DNA from: Mugil cephalus
Lineage: Eukaryota; Chordata; Actinopteri; Mugiliformes; Mugilidae
Direction of reading: 5' to 3'
Assembly (NCBI RefSeq): GCF_022458985.1
Contig: NC_061777.1
Location: 13,171,668-13,235,667 of the forward strand
DNA length: 64,000 nt
The translations under genes and the position numbers were made by a program. The notes beneath the pieces were generated by a model that was not told the DNA's origin, ran no database searches, and worked only from the letters and a program-made list of their open reading frames with translations. This document shows, piece by piece, positions 1 through 28,148 of this stretch (positions within the stretch are counted from its first letter, which is position 1; every line of letters starts with the position of its first letter).

Positions 1-767
1 AGAGTGGGGTGCTGAGCCGCATAGCAACACCAAGACGCACCAACAGTCTCTGTTTCGTTCCTCGCCATTTCATCATTACAGACTCTGACACTCCATTATT
101 CAGCGACACCCGGGTCCAAACGGCATCCATAAACACAACTCTCTGTGCTCCTGTGTGATGCTGTTTAACTTTTGTTACTTGGTTACACAAACAAACTGCG
201 CACCTGACTGTCTCTGCTTCACCTCAGTGTCATGTCAGCCTCACCTGGTGTCACAGGGGGCTAGGCAGCATGACCAGAAATCTGTCTCTCTTCATCTTAC
301 GGCCCCGAGAACACACAAACACACACACAGGGCTTCTGTTCCTGTGTTGGCTGTTATCTGAAAAGCAATATTTCCCATCTTGGGCGCTCAGGTTGCCATG
401 ACGCCGTCGTGTCTCTCCTCTAAATGTGTTTACCCAAGCCTGGACTCGGTCTTCTTTTTTTATTGTTCCCTGCTATATATGCTGATGCTCAGTCTGCTGA
501 GAGTAATGTAAACACTCCGGGGTCCATCGTGGCCCCGCCGCCAGAAAAAGAACAGAGGCCCACAGTTCCACTCCATACACAAACGTTACATAATGAAAAC
601 ACCACCCATGGATTCTCTACTTAGGATCGTGTGTCTGTAGCTGTCAGCGCAGCCGTAAATGCGCACTCTCTTGAATGCGCGTTGCTGCCGTGTTAAGCGT
701 GCTCCGTGGTTGTTGAAGCAGACACAGTTCATGTTAACCTTTTGTTTTTTTGTGTTTCCCTCTTTAG

Positions 768-17210
<16,443 letters not shown>

Positions 17211-18740
17211 CCTGTGTTCAGTGCGCACCGGGGCTCGGCATGGCATCACCCCCATCATGCCCCCCTCCCTCCTCACCGGCCCTCACCCATCCCCACCCAC
17301 TCCTCCCCCTCCATTCATCTGATGAGCGCCTCCACTCTGACAGGCCAGATGGACAAGTTTTGGATTGTGTGTGTGTGTGTGTGCGTGTGTTTGTGTCAGT
17401 TTGCTTCGTGTCTCTGTTGGCAGTGGTATTCATTATTATATTTCTCTTCCGGACACACACTGTTAACACAAAATCTACCTTTCCGCAGCAAGAGGGCGCC
17501 AAAGTTTCTAATATGCTTTATTTTAAGCTTTAAAATTTAACATTTTTGTTTTTTCTACTCAAACTTGACTTTGTGCCAGTTTGCTAGTATAATGAAACAC
17601 ACCATACAAGAGAAATATATTTTATCTTATACCCTATTTAAATTATTTTTAACTACTTTTTCCTGCCTCACATTTGACATTATTCACACTTTTGTCTCTT
17701 AATTCCTCTAAAGGGAAAACTATATGCTCAGTTATTCTGGTACTTTTCAAACCAAGCTTGTTGATGTCTTGAATTAAGTGCTTATGATTCTTATGTAATC
17801 AAACACAGTGGCGCTTTTTAAAACGCGTGCACAGGGAAATTCTGTCACTACTCATGCGGTTTCAGCGTTGCTGCAGAACAAGCGTTGAGTAACTTTTTAA
17901 TGAACATTTTAACTCAGATTTTTTTTTTTTAACAGCAAACATTATTGCAGTTAAACCTGTTTTTATTTAGGTACATGCATAGAAAAGGGGATGGGGTTGG
18001 AGTCTGAGGATGTACAGCTGTATTTTCTCATTACTTGATGTACAAAGGACCTCACTGCACTGTCGTCCAGCATCACTGCGCAGCCCTGCCAAACACACTC
18101 ACACACAGCTCTATTCAAGGACTCCATGTTTATGCTTGAGTACTTCTTTTTTTTTTTTTTTGGATTATTATTATTTTGTTAGTGTGTACATTTTCAAAAA
18201 GCTTTGTTTAAAGTTAGTGAATAAGCTCAAGCTACCAGACTAGTGGCTCCTGAAACAAATCGGGGTGACTTTCTGTTTGAAAGCCGGCTTTCAGGAAAGA
18301 CATGATTAATCATGACTGATATCTGCCAGTTGTATATTTAACAAAATGAAGTTAAGAGAAAAAGATAAACATTTAGATGAAGATTTTTATTTGTAAAGTT
18401 GTAGAAATGTCTACAATTTGCTTTCAAAGTTGATTTTTTTTGGGGGGGGTGGGGTAGATCTGAGAAATTATTTGAGAATGACTTTACTGCTGCCGACTGA
18501 AAATCGAAAAAACCTTCCACTAAGCAGTGAGTGTTGTGTATATAAGAGCTTAAACACTTTATTATTTCATGTTTCTGTGCACCACGGCGAAATGTGAAAT
18601 AACGATTAAACCAATTTGAGAAACGAATGCGTTTGCGGTGAATCATTGATCCTACGTACGAAGGGTTGAACGTGTTTTACGGTCTCCTACTTTTACAACC
18701 CTACATTTTGTAGTGTCCAAGGGAACAGGCGGGACCAGGG
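17211..18740 (+). other. smtn 3' UTR and flank, convergent with selenom
   Basis: Sequence after the exon B stop contains a (TG)n run (about 17368-17392) and AT-rich DNA with T tracts. No clear AATAAA was seen on the plus strand. AATAAG (about 18221) and ATTAAA (about 18605) are possible weak signals. The selenom 3' end approaches from the other strand, so the two transcripts are convergent and may come close or overlap. Confidence 0.4.
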
Positions 18741-18759
18741 GTGAGTTTTTTATTATTAT

Positions 18760-18765
18760 TTTATT
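18760..18765 (-). terminator. selenom polyadenylation signal
   Basis: AATAAA on the minus strand, about 70 nt beyond the SECIS core and roughly 500 nt after the selenom stop codon. It is the first good signal downstream of the SECIS. Confidence 0.55.
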
Positions 18766-18814
18766 TTCCTGTTTTACAACCCTTCCACTTGAATCTTCTT
18801 GTGTGTATCGGTCC

Positions 18815-18900
18815 AACCCACCAGAACAGGTAGCATCAACCTCAGGCCAGTCGAACGATTTCAGCCTGAGGCATCATTCAGTTTCACAGTAGGTAGGAAG
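18815..18900 (-). promoter_or_regulatory. SECIS element of selenom
   Basis: On the minus strand the core reads ATGA (18877-18874), a strand TGCCTCAGGC, an apical AAA (18861-18859), a returning strand GGCCTGAGGT, then TGAT (18838-18835). The paired GCCTCAGGC/GGCCTGAGG helix, the 12-nt spacing from ATGA to the apical A run, and the ATGA/TGAT quartet fit the eukaryotic SECIS pattern that recruits SBP2 to recode UGA. It lies in the 3' UTR of the gene with the in-frame UGA, as required. Mammalian SELENOM SECIS elements are reported to carry CC in the apical position; this one has AAA. Confidence 0.88.
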
Positions 18901-19270
18901 AAATCCAAGACACACAAGAGAACACAAATGAGGCAAAGACACTGGAGACCGCTGACAAATAATGGGGAAAAAAAAAAAAAAAACTAAATGAAACGCACAC
19001 GAACTTCCAGTCTTTGGGTGGGAAAGCACTCACAGAGCAGCTTTTTGGATTCTAATGCTGCAAAAAAAAAAAAAAAAATGAACGAGTGTCGTGAAAAATG
19101 TGTGCAAATTCAGACTGCGGACCTTTTAATGGGAATTCTGCTGATGATAAGAATTTGTCCTTCCCAAAAGGCTGATCCATGATCTGCTGCTTTTATTCTG
19201 AAACTCGTCTACAATCAGCTGCAAGTATCAGCTGGTCATGGAGCAGCTGTGGGGAAACTTGCGTCCACTC

Positions 19271-20370
19271 TTACAGGTCGGTGTGCTCCGCTTCTGCGCC
19301 GGGCTCTGAGGAGGCGTTTTCTGTGGCTGGAGAAGCTGGAGAGGCAGTGGAGGATTTGTGAGCGGGCTCATCTGGAAACGGGCTGTCTTTGGCGGGGGAG
19401 TGGCGGAACTCCTCTGGCACCTCGTCTTCCGGTTGAGCTTTCTTGTAGAACCCCAGTTTCCCCAGCAGCTCGTTGATCTCAGAGCGGGTCATGTCAGAGA
19501 GAGCAATCCTCTGTGAAGGAAACAAATGTTGAAGAAAAATTGTAATACTTCATGACACACTGCGTTATCTGTCATACAGTACAGTGTAAGTATAGTGTAT
19601 TTTATGAAAAATGAGAAGAGGGCTGATGGAATACTAAAATTGGAGGCATTAATTGTGAAGAAAAATTATGAACAATTTAATAATTTATGTTAATGCATCA
19701 AATAATTATGTGTAATTTAGATCCAGTTAGCTCTACGGAACATTTTACATGTCTTTGGGGTCACTTTGTTTTTTTGTAAATATTTTACAAGAGGTGTTGT
19801 CAGATGTGAGGAGGTTTTAGTGCCCAGGTGGTTCTGGAGTGTGACAAAGCAAAAGCTTAAATTATCCCCAAAACCTCCGCATGCAAGGCACAAAAACCCG
19901 ACAGGTCTGATTCTATGACTTGGGGTAGAAACAGTTTCTGTATACAGCGCAAAACAACCAATAAATACAACAAAGACTTACATCCAGCTCTTCATAATAG
20001 TGGTTGAGGAGAACGAGCTCAGGGTCGGCCCCAGGAATGTGCTTCATCACCAGGTTATGGCTGAGGTAGCGACAGTCAAGGATTGTTCGGAAATGTGACG
20101 GTGCAACGTATCAACAGACAATATTTAAGATTAGGGGTCTTCAGCGTTTTTCAGGCCAAGGACCCCAAACTGATGAGAAATTAAGTAGGGACCCACTGCC
20201 TACTGTATGTGTTGTTCTATAAATATACATTATTAACAAATTGCATTCAATATTAAGTCATTCAAATAATACACAGGTTCAAATAATCTTTTTTTATTAT
20301 TTAAAATGTGCAACAGTAGAGTGGCTGTGCAACTGCAATAAACATAAACATATCTGACATGAACATACCC

Positions 20371-20404
<34 letters not shown>

Positions 20405-21619
20405 CATGCACTGTTAGCTTCTCTTATGCTAACAATGCAGCATGTGTCTGGGATGTGACTTTACTAAAATATGTTGGATTCATGTGTATTGAAGTTGAAG
20501 TTAAAGACCTGTGTTTAAGATGCAGCAGTGTTAAAGGATACTAAAGAGGAATATCCTGGACCACAAAGGCTTTGACCTGCAGACACAGAGGTAAGTATTA
20601 CTATCACGAGCCGACTCTGGTTTCATTAGCTGATCTGTCAGGGGGATTATGTGTAACCGGAGGCGTAAAAATGTTTGTCAGGGAGTAAACAGATTTGGCT
20701 TCACCCTGCCGCTGACACTGGCTCCCAGTGTGTTTTGTTCCTGTCGACTAACTCACCTCCCTGAGCCTGTTCAGCTGTCATCCTCCACAAGTCTGGAAAG
20801 AGGCAGAACAAAAGACACAGGTAATGGTTACAAGCAGCTCTCACGTCTAGGAGAAAGACGTTACTTGGACTGCGAATCAGATTCCTTAACAGTTATTATA
20901 TGTACAACTAAAATGTGTCGTCAGCTTCTGTGCTCTCAAACACCTCTCAGTTGCACTCTGCCATCGCTGAAACTTTGCACCTTTTCCACAAAGCACATCC
21001 TTAGCTAAGCCTGAGGGAAGGATGTCTAACCTATTTTTCCAGATATCTGAGCCTCAGGTGTTAACACCGACACAACAGGAGCAGCATCAGATAATGCTGT
21101 TCCTCAGCAATGCTGGCAGGTTGGTGATTAGGTGACACCCTGGGGACAAATTGCACAGTGTCACACAAAAACAGTGGTAGATTTTCTGGGGCTTTTGTGC
21201 CAGAGTGCGACCTCCTGTTACACCGCCGGAGTGGCCTGTCCAACTCCAAATAATCACCGGGTCGCCGTGTAGTATTGGAACCTGCGGTTGTTACAGGAGT
21301 ACAAATGTGTTGAATGGGTGAATGCGCATGCACGTCCGTTTAGTAAACTCACGCATGCGCCCAATGCGGAGATTTTTGTAAAAAGAAGCGTACCCTGTCG
21401 CGCGTTTTAAACAAATCTGAATGAGGAAACGTTATTTGGTGCCTCGGCCCTAAATCACAATGAACATACTGTAATCCAGCACTGATCTATGACAGAAAGA
21501 GAAGCGGACTCGAGGAATCCTACCTCCACCTTCGCTTTTGCCAGCCCGTCCAGTTTCTTCAGGTCCACATCATAGGCCGAGGCGCAGTGAAGTAAACTCG
21601 CCAACACGACGAGCCACAT
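19271..21619 (-). CDS. selenom: selenoprotein M (thioredoxin-like ER selenoprotein)
   Basis: Minus-strand exons: 21619-21524, 20792-20757, 20576-20542, 20060-19982 and 19510-19271, giving 161 residues. Residues 1-15 form a signal peptide. The second exon encodes TCGG, then UGA at 20780-20778, then QLNRLRE. This makes the CxxU redox motif at residues 34-37, with selenocysteine 37. Then come [28 protein letters not shown] and an LGFYKK segment, all matching the vertebrate SELENOM fold. The C-terminus is a long acidic Ser/Pro/Ala tail ending HTDL, a variant of the HADL ER-retention signal of mammals. Every junction is in phase and the splice sites are canonical. A SECIS element lies downstream. 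The gene converges on smtn, the same neighbour as in human. Confidence 0.93.
20137..20300. repeat. degraded interspersed repeat in selenom intron
   Basis: It contains TTTTCAGGCCAAGGACCCC and AAACTGATGAG, followed by GGGACCC. From memory this is a fragment of a dispersed fish DNA-transposon-like family. It lies between the last two internal selenom exons, followed by AT-rich DNA. Confidence 0.4.
20371..20404. repeat. (TA)n microsatellite
   Basis: An interrupted TA dinucleotide run in a selenom intron. Confidence 0.95.
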
Positions 21620-21954
21620 CTTTTTTTTTCTTTTTCTATCCCTCCTCCTGGTTCAGATTGCGGACCAGGACTCGCACCACTGCGGGTCCAGTATCTACCT
21701 TCAGACGACTGAAGGTAGTTGAGCTAAGGGGAGGAGGAGGAGGAGGAGAGATGATGAGCAGTTATGTCACGTCCGGATCTCCTGCCACGTCAAATTTCTC
21801 CCAAAGGAGAGAAAGAGGCGTGGAGATGACTTTCGTTGTTTATCTGCAGCATCCCCATCCAGATAATCCCATAGATTTTATTTGTAGCTCAGTGTAAATG
21901 AATTGAAAATTTAAGAGACCACTACCACTTCATAAAACCTTTAGGCTGGCGGAT

Positions 21955-22290
21955 GATACAGTGGTTTGAAAAAGTGTTTGTGCCCTTCCTGATTTCTTCT
22001 TCCTCTTTTTTTTTTTTTTGCATGTTTGTCACAACTACATGTTTTAGATCGTCAAACAAATTTAAATGTGAGACAAAGATAACACGAGTAAACACAGAAT
22101 GCAGTTTTTAAAAGAAGGATTTTATTATGAAGAGTCAAAAAAAAAAAAAAAAATCCAAACCTACTTCGCGCTGTGTGAAAAAGTGTTTGCTCTGGTTAAA
22201 ACAACTGTTATGTTTATCACGCATGAGTTCAAGTTCTCTCAATTTCTCTAACCACACCCGGACCCATAACGTCCGGGTGTGGGGCTGAAC
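21955..22290. repeat. teleost interspersed repeat with GAAAAAGTGTTTG motifs
   Basis: It contains TGAAAAAGTGTTTGTGCCC near 21967 and again GAAAAAGTGTTTGCTCTGG near 22179. Between them are the characteristic GCATGTTTGTCACA and CAAACAAATTTAAATGTGAG segments and an A tract. From memory this is a very abundant fish family, most likely a nonautonomous DNA transposon. It lies just upstream of the selenom promoter. Confidence 0.6.
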
Positions 22291-22787
22291 GGGGCTGTTT
22301 CAGGACCTGGTAGACTTGCTGTGATAAATGAAATGATGAATTCTGCTGTCTACCAAAAAATCTTGCACTGTGTTTACCCTGTGGATGATGGGGTTTGTTC
22401 TATTGTGTTGTACCAGCGCGTATTTCTGTTATTCTGACAGCTAAACAACAAATGCTTGTATTTGATTTAATCCAGTTTAACACCACAACAAACTGCATCC
22501 TCCAGAATTCAACATAAAAACACAGCATAAATCTGACACATTCTCTAAGTACGTTACTAGTCTTTTATTTAATGAGTGTTTGTAAAAAACAAAACAAAAA
22601 AACACGGCTAAACCACTGGAAAAGAGATTCTCTCTTATCTTTAAGTAGTAAAGAAAGGTCCCTCAAATAAGGCGCAGATGCAACCAGTCTACAGTTCCTT
22701 TGTTGTGACTAGTTGAATTCCTTCAAGGTTGTCTCTCTGCAACATGTCTAGGGCAGGACCTGCAGTACAAAAATTAATGTAACCCTA

Positions 22788-24554
22788 CACTCAACAAGGT
22801 TTCTCAAGCAGCGTTATTCATTCACTAACATCAAGGTGAAGATCAATAAATAATAAGTGGTATGTATGTGCCAAGTCATGACGCAAACACATAAAACAGA
22901 GCTGGTCTGGAGCAGCGGTAGAGATCAGTTAGAGACAATAGCATTTGAAGACTGGTGAGGTCTGACCACACCTAAAGATGGTCACATGTGATCCAATAGT
23001 CCAGATCAGGTCTTAATGCAAAGTCTGAAGAGGCCCTAGGAGCACGTGATATTATGGAGGTCATGACCGAGTGAGACAGAAAACCCAGACAGGCACAGAG
23101 AGAACGTGCCTATTATTATAGTATAAAAATACTATAAGGGCCACTAATGGCCTTCCACTGGATTGGCTGGGGGCTAAACCGTAAGCATGAGCTTGGTGTC
23201 TTGAGGAGGCTGAGACCTCCACCTGCAGCTACAGTGGGCTGATCATCTGGCTGTTGGGTTGGACAGACCAGAGTCAGCGGAGGAGGTTGTACCTTTCAGC
23301 CCAACCTCTAAACTATTAGTGAGAATGAGAAACAGGTCCTATATAAAAGCTCCTGCTGGCAATTCGATGACGTCATGGTGACATCATCAGGAAGAAGAAC
23401 GAATGTGGCCAATAGCCACGCCCCTTATGGGCGTGTTCAGGTGTTTTGATATTAGAGGTTTATTTGAAACCAGCCAATGTTATCATTATGAGGTCATGAC
23501 CATAGACTGTTTAAGGAAGCGGGACAAAAAGAATCCAGGAAGACATTACCCCAAAGCTCTTGACGACTTCAGTCGTTTTGCTGTTTAGTTGAAGAACTGA
23601 AACTCTAAACGTCACAGAGTATGCTCTTGATCCCATGCACATAGGGGACTGGAGGATGCCACAGTCACCTTGTTTATCAAACATTTGGTCTACTGACCTG
23701 ATGTCCTGTGTCCAGCCAAGTCTTGTCCCAGTTGTCCATTTCTTATCAGGTTGGTCCCTTCGTCCCCGGCCCCATTCTCCCGAGTGGTAGTAACTAACCA
23801 CTGTACTATGGTCATGACACCGGAACACGCCCATAAAGGGTGTGGCCATAGGCCACATTCGTTCTTCTTCCTGATGATGTCACAATGATGTCATCAACTT
23901 GCCAGCGGGAGTTTTTAAATAAGACCTGTTTCTCATTCTCACTAATAATTTAGAGGTTGGGCTGAAAGGTCCAACCTCCTCCGCTGACTGGTCTGTCCAA
24001 CCCAACAGCCAGATGATCAGCCCACTGTGGCTGCAGGTGGAGGTCTCAGCCTCCTCAAGATAAGCCCCCAGTCAATCCAGTGGAAGGCCATTATTTTCCC
24101 TTATAGTATTTTAATACTATAATAATAGGCACGTTCTCTCTGTGCTTGTCTGGGTTTTCTGTCTCACTCGGTCATGACCTCCATAATATCACGTGCTTCC
24201 TAGGGCCTCTTCAGACTTTGCATTAAGACCTGAACTGGACTATTGGATCACATGTGACCATCTTTAGGTGTGGTCAGACTTGACATCAACATGTGTCTCC
24301 AAATGCTTCCCCTGATTTCATCTCAGTTTCGTGCCCTGACACCTGACATCATCTGGGGTCCAGTAGAATATTTTAACATCTGTTGTCTCTAACTGATCTC
24401 TACTGCTGCTCCAGAACCAAGAACAGCTCTGTTTTATGTGTGTGCGTCATGACTTGGCCACACACGCACAACTTAATATTTATTGATCTCCACCCTGATG
24501 TTAGTGAATGAATGAGGCATAACGCTGCTTATGTAGGAGAAACCCTGTTGAGTG
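22788..24554. mobile_element. 1.8-kb inverted repeat with arms of about 0.72-0.75 kb and a 300-bp loop
   Basis: The left arm, about 22788-23505, is matched in reverse complement by about 23806-24554. Matching pairs include CACTCAAC (22788) with GTTGAGTG (24547), ACACATAAAACAGAGCTGG with its complement near 24435, CACGTGATATTATGGAGGTC near 23043 and 24180, and GTCATGACCATAG (23493-23505) with CTATGGTCATGAC (23806-23818). The left arm carries an extra segment of about 45 bp near 23448-23492. No convincing transposase frame exists; open frames across the loop are short and repeat-like. The size and symmetry suggest a foldback-type or head-to-head inserted nonautonomous transposable element. I could not identify a target-site duplication. 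Confidence 0.75.
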
Positions 24555-25349
24555 TGACATATTGTGTTTCTATAAGCAGGAATTCTGCTGTGACCTGGAG
24601 GTCAATCTTGTGTGGAGGCCGGAGACATTTCACCACCTGCTGTTGGAGCTACAGGACTCATTCTCTCTCATTTTACCTGATGTTTAGGAACAAAGTATCT
24701 GGAAAGTTTTATGTAAAGTGGTGTGTTTTGAGCTTTATTTCATCATAATTTATTTTACATGTGATATGTCACCGGGGGAAAAAAATTACACCACACTGTG
24801 CAAACATGGAGTAAACACCTGTAGTAGTTCACAACTGACACTATGAGGAAGTTCACACTATACGCTAGTGTTGAGTGAAACTAACTGATCAGTGTTGAGA
24901 ATTGTTGCATTTTAACTATAGGAAGAGTCAGTAACACTTTGGGAGTGTAAACATACACTTGATGTGGATCATATAGACACTTATATTGATTTTGCTGTGT
25001 ATCGACTCCAGTGACTCTGTCATTCTTGATGAATGATTTTCAGTCAATTATATATATGCAGATCTGTTATCCTGCACAGAAGTTCAGTTTCCTATCAGAA
25101 AGTAAATGAAGTAAAGTTTTTAATGTTGGTGAAATGCATTGTTACTCTCTGTATGTCTTGCCTGTTACTCTCTACATTTATATTACCCCCCTTCAAGAGA
25201 GGTGACATGTGGTTTATATGTGTGACATGTTTATATACTGTACAATATGTCATAATATTTAGTACTGCAATAAAGATTTACAGAAAATGCTGCAGGATTA
25301 GAGCTCCCTATGTGCAGAATGTGCGAAACGGATCCAGATGCTAATGTGA

Positions 25350-25740
25350 CTCCTAGTTTCAGGCAATCTCTATTAATTACAAATGGAATGGGGACATTGT
25401 AGTTTGCGACAACATACATAGAGGCGGAAAAATAACAAGAATAAAGAGCAAACTGTATAAAAGATAAATAATAAGATAAAAATAGAATAAAATAAACAAT
25501 ATATAAGTATTGGTATATAAACGAAAAGTACCGAATTGCACAGATAATGTCTGTCGGCTATTGCACAGAGTTGTACACAGTACAGAGTAAGTAGTGAATG
25601 GTGAGAGTGTTGAAACCTTGAGGTGTGATAATATTGCGCATATTAAGAATGTTTGCTGTGGCGCCTAACAGCAGCAGGAAGGAAAGACCTTCTGGATCTG
25701 TCCTTCACACAGCGAGGATGAAGCAGTGTGAAGGTTAAGT
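25350..25740. repeat. LINE 3'-end-like remnant
   Basis: An A-rich, stop-rich stretch is followed by GCAGCAGGAAGGAAAGACCT and then CTGTCCTTCACACAGCGAGG. From memory this matches the 3' portions of L2/Maui-type fish LINEs that pass as short peptides in annotations. No reverse-transcriptase domain is present. Confidence 0.45.
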
Positions 25741-27540
25741 TAATCAAAGTTAATCGTGATTTAATACATTTCATATACTGTCAAGAAAGGTGAAGATGAA
25801 GAGAGAGCCCTGAACTATTTACCTTACTTGGGGTCTGTACTGCCTGAGCAATGTTTGTATTTCTAATTGTTGACAATTTACAAAGTCAATATGTATTGCA
25901 GCTAGATGCTATCACATTGTACTGTGTGTACACGTGTCCCTAATATTTGTTCCCCGGCATGTGTGTAAGAGACTTAAGTTTCTGTTTCTGTTTGCCAACT
26001 ATATATTTCACATATTAAAGTTCAGTTCATGAAGCAGTAGAACTGAAAAAAAAAAAAAAAAAATGTATTAGCTGCAAAAGAGCAGAACATAGAACAACGA
26101 CAAAGGGATATGTTGAGGAAAGTGGGAAAGAATGAAGCACCACGTTGTTAAGTTATGATACAAACACTGACCTATATACTGCACAAAAAACTGTCAGTGT
26201 GATTCACAGCAGGGCAGAAGAGAAAGGCATAGAGCACTGCTGATCACGGCAGAAAAATAAATCTACTGAATAATGCACAGGTCTGTAATTAGGCCAAATG
26301 ATGGTGTTTTTAATTAACATTTGCATTTAATAAATCACAGTTGTGTATATTCCCTATATTCCACACACAAATAATATAAGCAGCGTGCACTTTTTTATTA
26401 TATGGCTGGAAATGCTGTCTGTGTCTTTTTGATTAAATTATCATAAAACAGTCTCAAAAGAGTCCACACATCCTGCAGGAGTTTAATTACTTCTCCATAC
26501 CACCAGTAGCTTCAGGCAACCATGTAGTTCACCACATTAACTGCAGAGCGCGGATTTTTCCGGCTAGCTGTGGTCTGAAAGGGCACATGTACATGTACAC
26601 ACACATGCACAGGTTCAGTTTTGACTCATTAATTTTGGAAAGGCCACAGACATTTAAGGCTTCACGGAGGCTGATTAGGTACCCTCAGGTGTTTCCACAG
26701 CAACATGCTCTGAATAAGGGTAGATGCATGTTGGGTTCCTTTAAATAAACACTTGTCCTGATTGTTACATGCACCATGTAAATATAACAGCAAAGTGAGG
26801 TGTTACTTTATTACAGACGTTTATCCCAACAACTGTCAGGCTCTGTAACATCAACATATAGTAGCACTCCTGTCATTGTTATGATATATTACACTCCCTG
26901 TATAATTTGCTCCACAACAAATCCAAGGGTCCAGTTTTCCTATGTTCTATAACACTTATTTTTCTCAAAGTGCAATACTCATAATTCATAATATTCAGTG
27001 GTATGTTCATATTGTATATTTAACCTGCACCACTTCTACCTTGCTTGTTTTTTCACTTATCTTTATTTGGGTAGAACCATCATAAATGCTTTGTATCTTT
27101 GAACATATTCTTTATTCCCTGTTTTATTTTATTTCTATTTTTGGGTATCACTAAAGTCTCTTCTACTAACACACAGAAATACACTGCTGTGAATGTTGTA
27201 TCTAACCAATCTTACCTGTTGCCCCTCCATTTTTCAAACACGTGAAATCTAAGACTCGTTTCAATTTTTGAGCTTGTTTTTTGAGCCTTTTTCTTTGTGC
27301 CACTTAAAAGGTCCCGTTTAATCGATTGAAATGGTAAGGCCATACCTACAGTGTTGTTCTGCACCTATGCCATGCGCTTCACCACACCGACCACTGGGCG
27401 GCAGCAGCGGCTCATCATAGAGTTGGAGTACATAGAAGCACTGCTGATACTGAACTGAATGAATTGTTAACGCTCTTAACAATTAATGGGGAAATTAACC
27501 CCGACATATGCGACAGTGACACTTATATATGTTCTCATGG
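25741..27540. other. gene-free AT-rich stretch
   Basis: I see no coding, RNA or conserved regulatory feature. It contains an A-rich tract near 26045-26063 and scattered short repeats. Confidence 0.5.
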
Positions 27541-28148
27541 GAGTCAGCGTAGATCAGACGCACGACAGGTGGATGTCGGGAGGCCTGCCGACGCCATGTT
27601 AGTTGTGTAATTGCTCTGACGCGTCTTTTCTGCTCGCTGTGGATCTGTGCGCTCCGGAGTCAGTACAGTAATCATCGCCAACATCGCTGGCAGACTGTGT
27701 CCGCTCGTTTACGGAAGCTGTCTCTCCCGTGTTGTCCCCGGACGTCTTCTGTTATTTGAAGGGCACGTCGGCACAGGCGGGCTTCTGCAGCCAGTTTCTT
27801 TAAACGCAGGAGGAGACGCGTGCGTTTCTGAGAGATGTAGTCTGCCCGTCCTGCAAATCCCTCGCCTGCATAGCTCCAAACCCACCTGCTCCTCCTCACT
27901 GCCATCTCCACCGCCGTGGAACGAAGGTAGGAAAGGAAGGAAGGAAGGAAAGAAGGCAAGCGCTGAGATGCCGATGGTTTCTTCATACTGGGGGCGGCAG
28001 GAAGGGAAAGTTCAGTGTGTTTCTGGTTAACCTTTAACAGAGAGAGATTCTTGTACATCTGCCACAGACACCGAGCAACCCCTACATCTCCAGAAACGGT
28101 GCACTCGGCGTAGCAGTTGCAACACTTGGCAGAGAAGAACCTAAACAG
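27540..28148 (+). promoter_or_regulatory. GC/CpG-rich block: putative inpp5j promoter and noncoding first exon
   Basis: This is the only GC- and CpG-rich block between selenom and the inpp5j coding exons. It includes a run of GGAA units (about 27926-27950). Two donor-like sites lie at its end: ACGAAG|GTAGGA (about 27926) and AAACAG|GTAAAG (about 28148). The inpp5j ATG exon at 32.6 kb has an acceptor directly upstream of it, so a distant noncoding first exon is expected and this block is the best candidate. Open frames over it (27647-28030 plus, 27672-28058 minus) resemble nothing I know. Confidence 0.4.

Noticed and set aside
23403-23858. Open frames on both strands starting MWPIATP and MWPMATP inside the inverted repeat
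   Set aside because: Both arise from the inverted arms and loop of the repeat element. The similar starts reflect the palindrome, and no transposase motif is present.
27647-28058. 127-128-codon overlapping open frames on both strands
   Set aside because: They lie in a GC-rich block where long chance frames are common. No family resemblance was seen. Treated as promoter/leader DNA.
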